Shown here in pieces: positions 8,723 to 17,973 of a DNA stretch of 48,035 nt. Below the pieces are notes generated by a model. It was given only the letters and a program-made list of their open reading frames with translations, was not told where the DNA came from and made no database searches. The translations under genes and the position numbers were made by a program. The stretch is from Rubrivivax sp. (GTDB lineage Bacteria > Pseudomonadota > Gammaproteobacteria > Burkholderiales > Burkholderiaceae_C): the NCBI GenBank assembly GCA_022842595.1, contig JALHPF010000040.1, positions 1 to 48,035 on the forward strand. The letters run 5' to 3'. The first letter of the stretch is position 1, and each line of letters begins with the position of its first letter.

Positions 8723-9564
8723 GGGCGGTCGTTGCCGCGCTGGCCCATGCCGTGGCCAGCTGCCTGCACCCACGCCTGATGCTGTGGTCCCTGGCGCCGC
8801 TGCTGCTGGGCGGAGCGACGCTCTGGCTGCTGGGCTGGTTCTACTGGGAAAGTGCCGTCGACGGCACCCGTGCCGCGCTCGAACACTGGTCCTTGTTGCA
8901 GGCCCTGCTGGACTGGCTGGATGGCCGCGGCCTGCAGGCCCTGCGCAGCGTGCTCGCCCCGCTGATCGTCGTGGCGCTGATGGTGCCTGTGGTCGTGCTC
9001 GGTTCGCTGCTGCTGGTGGCCACGCTGATGACGCCGGCCATCGTCGAGCGCGTGGCGGCGCGGCGTTTCCCGGCGCTGCAGCGGCGCCAGGGTGCGGGCT
9101 GGCTGCATGGGCTGGTGCGTACGCTGGTGGCCACCGCGACGGCCGTCGTCGCCCTGGTGCTGACCGTGCCGCTCTGGCTGGTGCCGCCCCTGGTGCTGGT
9201 GCTGCCACCATTGATCTGGGGTTGGCTCACGGCGCATCTGCTGGCCTTCGACGTGCTGGCCAGCCATGCCAGCGCCGATGAACGACAGCTGCTGCTGCGC
9301 CGCCAGCGACTGCCACTGCTGGCCATGGGCCTGGCCTGTGGTTTCCTGGGCGCCGTACCGTCCTTGGTGTGGACCCTGGGCGCCGCGGTGCTGGTGTTGG
9401 CGCCGCTGCTGGTGCTGGTTTCGCTGTGGCTGTACCTGGTGGTGTTTGCTCTGGCGGCAGCCTGGTTCGCCCACTATCTGCTGGCCGAACTGCAGGCCAT
9501 GCGGGCTTCAGTTCCAATGAGGGCCATGGCCAACCCGCAACCCGCCCTGACGGCTCCACCCTGA
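8719..9564 (+). CDS. EI24/CysZ-like membrane protein
   Basis: About 281 residues with several long hydrophobic helices (LAPLLLGGATLWLLGWFY, LAPLIVVALMVPVVVLGSLLLV, VWTLGAAVLVLAPLLVLVSLWLYLVVFALAAAWF) and the EI24-family N-terminal phrase CLHPRLMLWSLAPLLL. Distant relatives include CysZ, a sulfate permease, but the function of the betaproteobacterial branch is not known. The TTG at 8719 overlaps the preceding stop (TTGA) and puts the family motif at the usual distance from the N-terminus. A GTG at 8689 in the same frame would add ten residues of unlikely sequence. Confidence 0.82.
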   Translation: MRAVVAALAHAVASCLHPRLMLWSLAPLLLGGATLWLLGWFYWESAVDGTRAALEHWSLLQALLDWLDGRGLQALRSVLAPLIVVALMVPVVVLGSLLLVATLMTPAIVERVAARRFPALQRRQGAGWLHGLVRTLVATATAVVALVLTVPLWLVPPLVLVLPPLIWGWLTAHLLAFDVLASHASADERQLLLRRQRLPLLAMGLACGFLGAVPSLVWTLGAAVLVLAPLLVLVSLWLYLVVFALAAAWFAHYLLAELQAMRASVPMRAMANPQPALTAPP

Positions 9565-9579
9565 CGACACGAAGCACCC

Positions 9580-10371
9580 ATGGACATCGGCCTCATCATC
9601 GTCGGCGACGAAATCCTCTCCGGCAAGCGCCAGGACAAACACCTGGCCAAGTGCATCGAACTGCTCGGCGCCCGCGGCATGATGCTGGCCTGGGCGCGCT
9701 ACGTCGGCGACGACCGGCCGCGCATCACGCGCGCCGTGGCCGACGCGCTGGCCGGCGGCGACTTGGTGTTTTCCTGCGGCGGCATCGGCGCCACGCCCGA
9801 CGACCATACGCGCCAATGCGCCGCAGCCGCGGCCGGTGTGGCGCTGGAACTGCACCCGCAGGCGCGTGAGTTGATCCTGGAGCGCATGCGCGACGTCGCG
9901 CTGGAACAGGGCCAGCCTTTCGAGCCCGAACGTGCCGACAACCTGCACCGCCTGAACATGGGCGTGTTCCCGGCAGGCGCGGCGATCGTGCCGAACCCTT
10001 ACAACAAGATCCCCGGCTTCAGCCTGGGCCATGTGCATTTCGTGCCGGGCTTCCCGGTGATGGCCTGGCCGATGATCGAGTGGGTGCTGGACACCCACTA
10101 TGCGCACTTGCAAGGCGGGGCGCGCCAGGTCGAACGCTCGGTCATCGTCTATGGCGCCATGGAAGCCAGCCTGACGCCACTGATGGAGGCCATCGAGGCC
10201 CGTTTCGCAGGCGTCAAGGTCTTCAGCCTGCCCAGCGTCGACCACCCCGAGCACGGCCGGCACATCGAACTGGGCGTGAAGGCCGGCACCGACCCGCTGC
10301 ACGCTTTTGCAGCATTGCGCGAGGGCTTGCTGGCGCATGGCGCCCGCCTCGGCCCGGAGATGGTGCGCTAG
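9580..10371 (+). CDS. Molybdopterin-binding-domain protein (CinA/MoaB-like)
   Basis: A 263-residue protein with the MoCF/MogA-type Rossmann-like fold: IGLIIVGDEILSGKRQDKH at the N-terminus and VFSCGGIGATPDDHT, which is the GGxGxTPDD signature of this fold. It resembles the N-terminal half of CinA; the nicotinamide-mononucleotide deamidase half of CinA is absent. Families of this size are usually annotated 'competence/damage-inducible protein A' or nucleotide-binding, without proven function. The ATG at 9580 lies 15 bases after the EI24 stop, so it is likely the last gene of the 5161-10371 run. Next downstream is the glnA promoter. Confidence 0.87.
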   Translation: MDIGLIIVGDEILSGKRQDKHLAKCIELLGARGMMLAWARYVGDDRPRITRAVADALAGGDLVFSCGGIGATPDDHTRQCAAAAAGVALELHPQARELILERMRDVALEQGQPFEPERADNLHRLNMGVFPAGAAIVPNPYNKIPGFSLGHVHFVPGFPVMAWPMIEWVLDTHYAHLQGGARQVERSVIVYGAMEASLTPLMEAIEARFAGVKVFSLPSVDHPEHGRHIELGVKAGTDPLHAFAALREGLLAHGARLGPEMVR

Positions 10372-10393
10372 ACCGGGCCAGTGGCTGCCAATC

Positions 10394-10423
10394 TGGTGCA
10401 AACCCACGCACCAACTTTGTGCG
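10394..10423 (+). promoter_or_regulatory. NtrC-like binding sites upstream of glnA
   Basis: Three NtrC half-sites in a row. TGGTGC (10394-10399) and GCACCA (10408-10413) form a perfect inverted repeat with an 8-base spacer, and CGCACCAACTTTGTGCG (10407-10423) matches the classical NtrC operator pattern GCAC-N7-GTGC. They sit about 30-60 bases upstream of the sigma-54 promoter, as expected for enhancer sites. The same three-half-site layout recurs upstream of the nas operon. Confidence 0.7.
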
Positions 10424-10450
10424 TGTGAGCGGGTCTGGGCGCCCAGTCAC

Positions 10451-10466
10451 CGGCATGCTTTCTGCT
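10451..10466 (+). promoter_or_regulatory. Sigma-54 promoter of glnA
   Basis: CGGCATGCTTTCTGCT has GG at 10452-10453 and GC at 10464-10465 with exactly 10 bases between them, the invariant -24/-12 spacing of sigma-54 promoters. It resembles TGGCACG-N4-TTGC with substitutions outside the GG and GC. Transcription should begin near 10477, leaving a leader of about 87 bases before glnA. Confidence 0.72.
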
Positions 10467-10563
10467 AGATTCAACTGCGCCTGAACGCTGCCTGGGTTCC
10501 AGGGTGTTCGCGGCCCGACAGAAACAATCAACCCAAACCCCGCGCCCGCTAGGAGAGATCTGC

Positions 10564-11979
10564 ATGGCAAAAACCGTTGCCGACGTGATGAAGATGGTGA
10601 AGGAAAACGAAGCCAAGTTCGTTGACTTCCGCTTCACCGACACCCGCGGCAAGGAACAGCACGTGACCGTGCCTGTTTCCCACTTCGACGAAGACAAGTT
10701 CATTTCGGGCCATGCCTTCGACGGCTCGTCGATCGCCGGCTGGAAGGGCATCGAAGCCTCCGACATGCTGCTGATGCCGGACCCGGCCACCGCCAACGTC
10801 GACCCGTTCTTCGAAGAGCCGACGATCATCCTCACCTGCGACGTGCTCGACCCGGCCGATGGCAAGCCCTACGAGCGCGACCCGCGTTCGCTGGCCAAGC
10901 GCGCCGAGGCCTACATGAAGAGCAGCGGCCTGGGCGACACCGCCTACTTCGGCCCCGAGCCCGAGTTCTTCGTCTTCGACAGCGTGCGCTGGTCGAACGA
11001 CATGTCGGGCTGCTTCAGCAAGATCGAAAGCGAAGAAGCCGCCTGGAACACGGGCAAGGAATACGAGCACGGCAACAGCGGTTTCCGGCCGTCGGTCAAG
11101 GGCGGCTACTTCCCGGTGCCCCCGGTCGACAGCGGCCAGGACCTGCGCTCGGAGATGTGCCTCATCCTCGAAAGCCTGGGCATCCCGGTCGAGGTGCACC
11201 ACCACGAGGTGGCCAACGCTGGCCAGATGGAGATCGGCACGCGCTTCAGCACGCTGATCCAGCGCGCCGACTGGGTGCAGCTGCAGAAGTACGTCATCCA
11301 CAACGTGGCCGCGGCCTACGGCAAGACGGCCACCTTCATGCCCAAGCCGATCGTCGGCGACAACGGCAGCGGCATGCACGTGCACCAGTCGGTGTGGAAG
11401 GACGGCGTCAACCTCTTCGCCGGTGACGGCTATGCCGGCCTGAGCGAATTCGCGCTGTACTACATCGGCGGCATCATCAAGCATGCCCGTGCGCTGAATG
11501 CCATCACCAACCCGGGCACCAACAGCTACAAGCGCCTGGTGCCCGGCTTCGAAGCGCCGGTGAAGCTGGCCTATTCGGCCAAGAACCGCAGCGCCTCGAT
11601 CCGGATCCCGTACGTGGCCAACCCCAAGGGCCGACGTGTCGAAGCGCGCTTCCCCGATCCCTTGATGAACCCCTACCTGGGCTTCGCGGCGCTGCTGATG
11701 GCCGGGCTGGACGGCGTGGAAAACAAGATCCACCCTGGCGAAGCCGCCACCAAGGACCTGTACCACCTGCCGCCGGAAGAAGACGCCAAGATCCCGACCG
11801 TCTGCCACAGCCTCGACCAGGCGCTGGAACATCTGGACAAGGACCGCGCCTTCCTCACCAAGGGTGGTGTCTTCACCGACACCTACCTCGACGCCTACAT
11901 CGACCTGAAGATGCAGGAAGTCACGCGCTTCCGCATGGCCACGCACCCGGTCGAATTCGACATGTACTACGCGCTCTGA
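10564..11979 (+). CDS. glnA: Type I glutamine synthetase
   Basis: Makes glutamine from glutamate, ammonium and ATP in the cytoplasm as a dodecamer; the main entry of ammonium in nitrogen limitation. The 471 residues match GSI length. Motifs seen are FDGSSIAGWKGI, the metal/substrate segment GPEPEFFVFD, NGSGMHVHQS, the ATP-site NRSASIRIPYV and the adenylylation loop KDLYHLPPEE with Tyr400. Activity is thus probably also controlled by GlnE adenylylation. The start is the ATG at 10564, with AGGAGAG at 10551-10557 six bases before it. The upstream NtrC-like sites and sigma-54 promoter put it under NtrBC control, whose genes follow 0.6-3.3 kb downstream. An intrinsic terminator follows. Confidence 0.98.
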   Translation: MAKTVADVMKMVKENEAKFVDFRFTDTRGKEQHVTVPVSHFDEDKFISGHAFDGSSIAGWKGIEASDMLLMPDPATANVDPFFEEPTIILTCDVLDPADGKPYERDPRSLAKRAEAYMKSSGLGDTAYFGPEPEFFVFDSVRWSNDMSGCFSKIESEEAAWNTGKEYEHGNSGFRPSVKGGYFPVPPVDSGQDLRSEMCLILESLGIPVEVHHHEVANAGQMEIGTRFSTLIQRADWVQLQKYVIHNVAAAYGKTATFMPKPIVGDNGSGMHVHQSVWKDGVNLFAGDGYAGLSEFALYYIGGIIKHARALNAITNPGTNSYKRLVPGFEAPVKLAYSAKNRSASIRIPYVANPKGRRVEARFPDPLMNPYLGFAALLMAGLDGVENKIHPGEAATKDLYHLPPEEDAKIPTVCHSLDQALEHLDKDRAFLTKGGVFTDTYLDAYIDLKMQEVTRFRMATHPVEFDMYYAL

Positions 11980-12006
11980 ACGGCAACCCGCCGCCAGCGC
12001 ACCAGG

Positions 12007-12034
12007 AAAGGCAGGCCGCAAGGCCTGCCTTTTT
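12007..12034 (+). terminator. Intrinsic terminator after glnA
   Basis: A perfect 9-bp GC-rich stem (AGGCAGGCC / GGCCTGCCT) with a GCAA loop, preceded by AAA and followed by TTTT. It lies 28 bases after the glnA stop and should separate glnA from most ntrBC transcription. Confidence 0.9.
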
Positions 12035-12073
12035 GCGTTTTCGGGCATGGACGGCATGCGCGACAATCGCGCC

Positions 12074-12616
12074 ATGAGCGTTTCCCCCTGGTTCTGGCGC
12101 GTGGCGCTGCTGCGTGCATCCGTGCTTCTGCCTGTGTTGTGCTCGGCGGGTGTCGCGCAGGCGCAGGACGCCAACAAGCCGGTCTACCGCTGCCCCGGCC
12201 CGCCGGTGCTCTACACCGACGCGCTCACGCCCACCGAGGCGCGCGACCGCAACTGCCGCACCATCGAAGGTGCACCGGTCACGGTGGTGCAGGTGCGCCC
12301 GCCGCGGCCGGCTGCGGCGAGCACCGCGCCGGCCGCCGGCAGCAGTGCGTCGCGCCCGGTCGACCGGGTCGACCCGGCCGCACAGCGCGCCCGCGACACC
12401 GATGCCCGCCGCATCCTCACCGAAGAACTGCGCCGCGAGGAAGAACGCCTGACGATGCTGCAGAAGGAATTCAACGGCGGTCAGCCCGAACGCCGCGGCG
12501 ACGAGCGCAATTTCCAGAAGTACCTCGACCGCGTTGCAGAGATGAAGGCCAGCATCGCGCGCAAGGAATCAGACGTCGCCGCGTTGCGGCGCGAAATCGC
12601 CAAGCTGCCGCAGTAA
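12074..12616 (+). CDS. Secreted DUF4124-like protein
   Basis: A 180-residue protein with a signal peptide (hydrophobic core then SAGVAQA before QDANKPV). The mature N-terminus has VYRCPGPPVLYTD and two conserved cysteines, as in DUF4124 proteins. A low-complexity Ala/Pro/Ser stretch follows, then a strongly charged coiled-coil C-terminus (EELRREEERLTMLQKEF). The ATG at 12074 is chosen because the signal peptide begins there; an in-frame ATG at 12047 would add nine residues. It stands between glnA and ntrB, 10 bases before ntrB; from memory this placement is common in Burkholderiales. Its role is unknown, and a periplasmic one is likely. Confidence 0.82.
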   Translation: MSVSPWFWRVALLRASVLLPVLCSAGVAQAQDANKPVYRCPGPPVLYTDALTPTEARDRNCRTIEGAPVTVVQVRPPRPAAASTAPAAGSSASRPVDRVDPAAQRARDTDARRILTEELRREEERLTMLQKEFNGGQPERRGDERNFQKYLDRVAEMKASIARKESDVAALRREIAKLPQ

Positions 12617-12626
12617 CCTCGCGGGC

Positions 12627-13736
12627 ATGCAATTTCCTTTCCGTGTGCCCGCAGCCGAGCCCCCGGGCGGCTTCGAAGCGTTCGACCAGCTGGCCACGAT
12701 GGTGGCGGTGACGCAGACCGATGGCCAATGCCTGCGCGCCAATTCGGCGCTCGAAAACACGCTGGGCGCTTCGCGCCGGGCGCTGCAACGCAGCAATGTC
12801 TTCGACTGGCTCGTCGACCCGGCGCCTTTGCGCGACACGCTGCAGATGGTCGCCGCCAACCAGGTGGCCACCAGCCGTTTCGACGCCTTGATCAAACGCG
12901 GCACGCTCGGCAGCGTCAGCGCACCGGGGGCATCCGAACTGCCGGTGCACATCATCGTCAGCCAGATGGACAAGCCCGACCGCGTGCTGGTGGAGATGAT
13001 CGAGATCGAACAGCAGACCCGGCTCGACCGCGAGGAACGCGCCCACGGCCTCGCCCAGGCCAACAAGGAACTGGTGCGCAACCTGGCGCACGAGATCAAG
13101 AACCCGCTGGGCGGCATCCGCGGCGCGGCGCAGCTGCTCCAGATGGAAGTCACGAGCAAGGCGCTGACGGAGTACACCGAAGTCATCATTCACGAGGCCG
13201 ACCGCCTGCAGGCCCTGGTCGACCGGCTGCTGGCCCCGCACCGCCGCCCGCAGGTGGTGGCGGAAGTGAACATCCACGAGATCTGCGAACGCGTGCGTTC
13301 GCTCATCCTTGCCGAATTCCCGCGCGGGCTGCAGGTGCAGCGCGACTACGACACCAGCATCCCCGACTTCCGCGGCGACCGCGAGCAACTCATCCAGGCG
13401 GTGCTGAACATCGTCCACAACGCGACGCATGCGCTGGCCTCGCGCATCGCCGCGGGCGACGCGCAGATCGTGTTGCGCACCCGCGTGGCCCGCCAGGCCA
13501 CCTTCGGCCGCCAGCGCTTTCGCCTGGCACTGGAATTGCATATTCAGGACAACGGGCCGGGTGTGCCCGAGGCCATCCGCGACCGCATCTTCCACCCCCT
13601 GGTGTCGGGGCGGGACGGCGGCTCTGGTCTCGGCTTGACCTTGGCCCAGACCTTTGTCCAACAGCATCAGGGCACCATCGAGTGCGACAGCGTTCCCGGC
13701 CGCACGGTCTTCAAGCTGCTGATTCCGCTGCCCTAG
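12627..13736 (+). CDS. glnL: Nitrogen regulation sensor kinase NtrB (GlnL)
   Basis: Cytoplasmic histidine kinase/phosphatase that, under control of PII proteins, phosphorylates NtrC when nitrogen is short. The order is an N-terminal PAS domain (VAVTQTDGQCLRANSALENTLG), a HisKA helix with His155 in RNLAHEIKNPLGGIRGAAQLL, an N box with VLNIVHNATHAL, and G boxes QDNGPGVP and GGSGLGLTLAQ. There are no membrane helices, as expected for NtrB. At 369 residues its length is normal. It lies 31 bases before ntrC. The promoter is probably upstream of the DUF4124 gene or read-through past the glnA terminator. Confidence 0.96.
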   Translation: MQFPFRVPAAEPPGGFEAFDQLATMVAVTQTDGQCLRANSALENTLGASRRALQRSNVFDWLVDPAPLRDTLQMVAANQVATSRFDALIKRGTLGSVSAPGASELPVHIIVSQMDKPDRVLVEMIEIEQQTRLDREERAHGLAQANKELVRNLAHEIKNPLGGIRGAAQLLQMEVTSKALTEYTEVIIHEADRLQALVDRLLAPHRRPQVVAEVNIHEICERVRSLILAEFPRGLQVQRDYDTSIPDFRGDREQLIQAVLNIVHNATHALASRIAAGDAQIVLRTRVARQATFGRQRFRLALELHIQDNGPGVPEAIRDRIFHPLVSGRDGGSGLGLTLAQTFVQQHQGTIECDSVPGRTVFKLLIPLP

Positions 13737-13767
13737 TCAGAACTTCCATCGCGAGCGCCCAACCCGC

Positions 13768-15315
<1,548 letters not shown>

Positions 15316-15348
15316 GCCGACTGCGGGCCTGCGGCATCCGCATGCGCC

Positions 15349-16278
15349 TCAGCGGCCGCCGCCGTCCCAGCGCGCCACCAGGCGGCCCACCTCGGCCAGC
15401 ACCGCCTCGTCCTGCGCGCGCCAGTCGGTGCTGCCGCTGAGCGGTCCGTCGTAATACGCCGCCACCAGCCAGGGTGCGCGCCCCGGTGGCCAGACGATGG
15501 CCACGTCGTTGATCTTGTCCGGCATGCTGGGGTGCATGCCGGTGCCGGTCTTGTCACCGGCGCGCCAGCCCGCGGGCAGGCCGGCGCGCAGGCGCCTGCG
15601 GCCTGTCTGGGTGGCCTCGGCCCAGGCCGTCAGCCTGGCGCGGCTGGCGGGGCTGAGCGCGTCGCCCACCAGCAGCCGGGCCGCCGTGCGGCACATCTGT
15701 GCCGGCGTGCTGGTATCGCGCACTTCGCCGGTGGGCACGCGGTTCATCTCGGGTTCCCAGCGGTCGACGCGGGTGACGTCGTCGCCCTGCTCACGCAGCC
15801 AGGCGGTGAAGCCGGCCGGGCCGCCGAACAGCCGCAGCAGCAGGTTGGCTGCGGCGTTGTCGCTGGTCAGCTGCGTGGCTTCGGCCAGGGCCAGCGCCGT
15901 CATGCCGCCGGCCGCCAGATGCTTCTGCGTCACCGGGGCGTGCGGCACCATGTCGGCCTGGGTGATGGGCAGCCACTGGTCGGCGGCGAGCTGGCCGCGG
16001 TCCACGCGCTGCAGCACCGCGCCGGCCAGCAGCAGCTTGAAGGTGGAACACAGGCCGAAGCGTTCGTCGGTGCGGTGGCCGCTGGCCGCACCGCTCGCCG
16101 AGGCGAGCACCGCCGTGCCCAGCCGGCCGCCGGCGCGGCGTTCCAGCTCGGCCAGTGCCGCGGTCAGGCCGGCGCTGTCCAGGGGGCGGGCGGGCGCGGC
16201 GGTGGCATGCAGGGCCGGGGCCAGGCCGGCCAGGATGAGCACGTGGCGACGGGGCAGCATGGGTGAGCGGTGGGGCAT
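15349..16278 (-). CDS. Class A serine beta-lactamase
   Basis: Exported enzyme that hydrolyses beta-lactams through an acyl-serine intermediate. All class A motifs are present in order: STFK (Ser70 and Lys73), SDN (130 loop), the omega-loop RWEPEMN (Glu166 and Asn170), and KTGTG (234-236). The N-terminus is a signal peptide with Arg-Arg (LPRRHVLILAGLAPALHATAAP). The start could be the ATG at 16278 or the one at 16260; neither has a clear ribosome site, and the longer is used. It converges on ntrC and diverges from a LysR gene 97 bases away, the layout of inducible chromosomal beta-lactamases. The substrate spectrum cannot be read from the sequence. Confidence 0.93.
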   Translation of the reverse strand: MPHRSPMLPRRHVLILAGLAPALHATAAPARPLDSAGLTAALAELERRAGGRLGTAVLASASGAASGHRTDERFGLCSTFKLLLAGAVLQRVDRGQLAADQWLPITQADMVPHAPVTQKHLAAGGMTALALAEATQLTSDNAAANLLLRLFGGPAGFTAWLREQGDDVTRVDRWEPEMNRVPTGEVRDTSTPAQMCRTAARLLVGDALSPASRARLTAWAEATQTGRRRLRAGLPAGWRAGDKTGTGMHPSMPDKINDVAIVWPPGRAPWLVAAYYDGPLSGSTDWRAQDEAVLAEVGRLVARWDGGGR

Positions 16279-16375
16279 GTTGGCATGGGGTTCGGGTGGC
16301 TGAGGCTGCCGATTCTTCGGTGCCAGGCCGGCGCCGGCCAACTATGCTTGCTAGCAGCGAACCCCAGTTTTTCTC
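16279..16375. promoter_or_regulatory. Divergent intergenic region between beta-lactamase and LysR gene
   Basis: 97 bases between two divergent starts, so it should hold both promoters and the LysR operator. The only clear symmetry is the palindrome TGCTAGCA at 16349-16356, close to the LysR start. No convincing -35/-10 pair was identified. The operator call is an inference from the gene arrangement. Confidence 0.4.
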
Positions 16376-17266
16376 ATGGCCCTTGCCCGCTATTCCCTGA
16401 ACACCCTGCATGCCTTTGCGGCCGCGGCCCGCCATCTGAACTTCACCCGTGCGGCCGATGAGCTCTGTGTCACCCAGGCCGCCATCAGCCACCAGGTGAA
16501 GCTGCTGGAAAGGCAGGTCGGCAAGCCGCTGTTCCTGCGCAGCGCGCGCGGGCTGCAGCTCAGCGACGAAGGCGCCTTGCTCGCAGCCCCGCTGCAGCAG
16601 GCTTTCACGCAGATCGACGAGGCCCTGCACCGTCTGGAGGACGGCGCCCCGCGTGAACGCCTGCTGCTCGGCGTGGTCGGCACCTTCGCCCACGGCTTCC
16701 TGCTGGAACGGCTACCGGCGTTTCGCGCCGCCCACCCCGGCATCGACCTGCGGCTGCAGACCCACAACAACAAGCTCGACGCCGGTGCCGACGCGCTCGA
16801 CGCCGTGGTGCGCTTCGGCGACGGCGCCTGGAATGGCGTCGAAGCGGTGCCCTTGTGTGCAGCGCCGTTGACGGTGCTGTGCAGCCCGGCCCTGGCCGCC
16901 GACCTGCAGCGCCCCGCCGACCTGAAGCGCCAGACCCTCCTGCGTTCCTACCGCAGCGGCGACTGGCCTGCCTGGGCGCTGGCCGCGGGCGTGCCCGAAC
17001 TGGCCACACCGGCCGGCGGCCTGGCCTGGGGCCCGCAGTTCGACAGTTCGGTGCTGATGGTGCAGGCGGCGCTGCTGGGCAGCGGCGTGGCCCTGGCCCC
17101 GGCCACGATGTTCGGGCGTGAACTGCGGCAGGGCCGTCTGCTGCGGCCGTTTGCGGTGGAGGCCGACACCGGCCGCTACTGGCTGACGCGGCCGCTGGCG
17201 CGCGAAGAAAAGCCTGCCGCCCGCGTGTTCCGCGAGTGGCTGTGCGCGCAGGTGGCGGCCGCATGA
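16376..17266 (+). CDS. LysR-family regulator, GcvA/AmpR-like
   Basis: A 296-residue protein with an N-terminal winged helix (LNTLHAFAAAARHLNFTRAADELCVTQAAISHQVKLLERQVG in outline, with the recognition helix TQAAISHQ) and a C-terminal periplasmic-binding-like effector domain. The phrase AISHQVKLLE followed by GKPLFLR is typical of the GcvA/AmpR subgroup. It is divergent from the class A beta-lactamase, so the simplest inference is control of that gene, as AmpR-type regulators do in response to cell-wall fragments. Its stop overlaps the start of a response regulator (ATGA), which is unusual for an ampR and ties it to the two-component pair that follows. Confidence 0.9.
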   Translation: MALARYSLNTLHAFAAAARHLNFTRAADELCVTQAAISHQVKLLERQVGKPLFLRSARGLQLSDEGALLAAPLQQAFTQIDEALHRLEDGAPRERLLLGVVGTFAHGFLLERLPAFRAAHPGIDLRLQTHNNKLDAGADALDAVVRFGDGAWNGVEAVPLCAAPLTVLCSPALAADLQRPADLKRQTLLRSYRSGDWPAWALAAGVPELATPAGGLAWGPQFDSSVLMVQAALLGSGVALAPATMFGRELRQGRLLRPFAVEADTGRYWLTRPLAREEKPAARVFREWLCAQVAAA

Positions 17267-17973
17267 ATGCCGCCACCCGCCCCCATGTGCTGGTGGCCGA
17301 AGACCACACGCCGCTGCGCGCGCAGATCGTCGGCCTGCTCGAACGCGCCGGTTTGCAGGTGGACGAAGCCGCGGACGGCCGCCTGGCCCTGCACAGCGTG
17401 CTGACCCAGCCGCCCGACCTGCTGGTGCTGGACCTGGGCCTGCCCGGCCTGGACGGCCTGCAGCTGTGCCAGCAGCTGCGGCTGCGGGCGCCGCGTCATG
17501 TGCCGGTGCTGATGCTCACCGCCCGCGACACCCTGGCCGACAAGCTGGGCGGTTTCGAGGCTGGTGCCGACGACTACCTCGTCAAGCCCTTTGCCAGCGA
17601 GGAATTGCTGGTGCGCGTGCAGGCCCTGCTGCGCCGGCGCACGCTGGGGCAGGACTACCTGCTGCGCGTCGGCGAACTGGAAATCGACCGCCGCGCCCAG
17701 CAGGCGCGCCGCGCCGGCCAGCTGCTGGCACTGCCACCGAAGGCCTTCGCCATCCTGCTGCTGCTGGCCGAGGCCTGGCCTCGTGCTTTGACGCGCAGTG
17801 AGATCATCCACCGCCTGTGGGACGACGAGCCGCCCGAGTCCGACCCGCTGCGCAGCCACCTCTACCTGCTGCGCCAGCACCTCGACCGACCCTTCGTCTC
17901 GCCGATGCTGCACACCGTGCACGGTGTGGGTTTCAGGCTTCGTGTCGACGACGCCGAAGGGCCGGTGTCTTGA
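17263..17973 (+). CDS. OmpR/PhoB-family response regulator
   Basis: A 236-residue regulator. The receiver domain shows the acidic pocket AEDH, the phospho-acceptor in LVLDLGLPGLDG, the TARD switch and Lys in VKPF. The C-terminal winged helix (PRALTRSEIIHRLW ... LRSHLYLLRQHL ... VHGVGFRL) is OmpR type. The ATG at 17263 overlaps the LysR stop; a frame extension to 17236 lies inside LysR and is not supported. It is paired with the kinase whose start overlaps its stop. Confidence 0.93.
   Translation: MNAATRPHVLVAEDHTPLRAQIVGLLERAGLQVDEAADGRLALHSVLTQPPDLLVLDLGLPGLDGLQLCQQLRLRAPRHVPVLMLTARDTLADKLGGFEAGADDYLVKPFASEELLVRVQALLRRRTLGQDYLLRVGELEIDRRAQQARRAGQLLALPPKAFAILLLLAEAWPRALTRSEIIHRLWDDEPPESDPLRSHLYLLRQHLDRPFVSPMLHTVHGVGFRLRVDDAEGPVS

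Noticed and set aside
15330..15342. TGCGG-CAT-CCGCA palindrome between ntrC and the beta-lactamase as a bidirectional terminator
   Set aside because: The stem is only 5 bp and no T-run follows on either strand.
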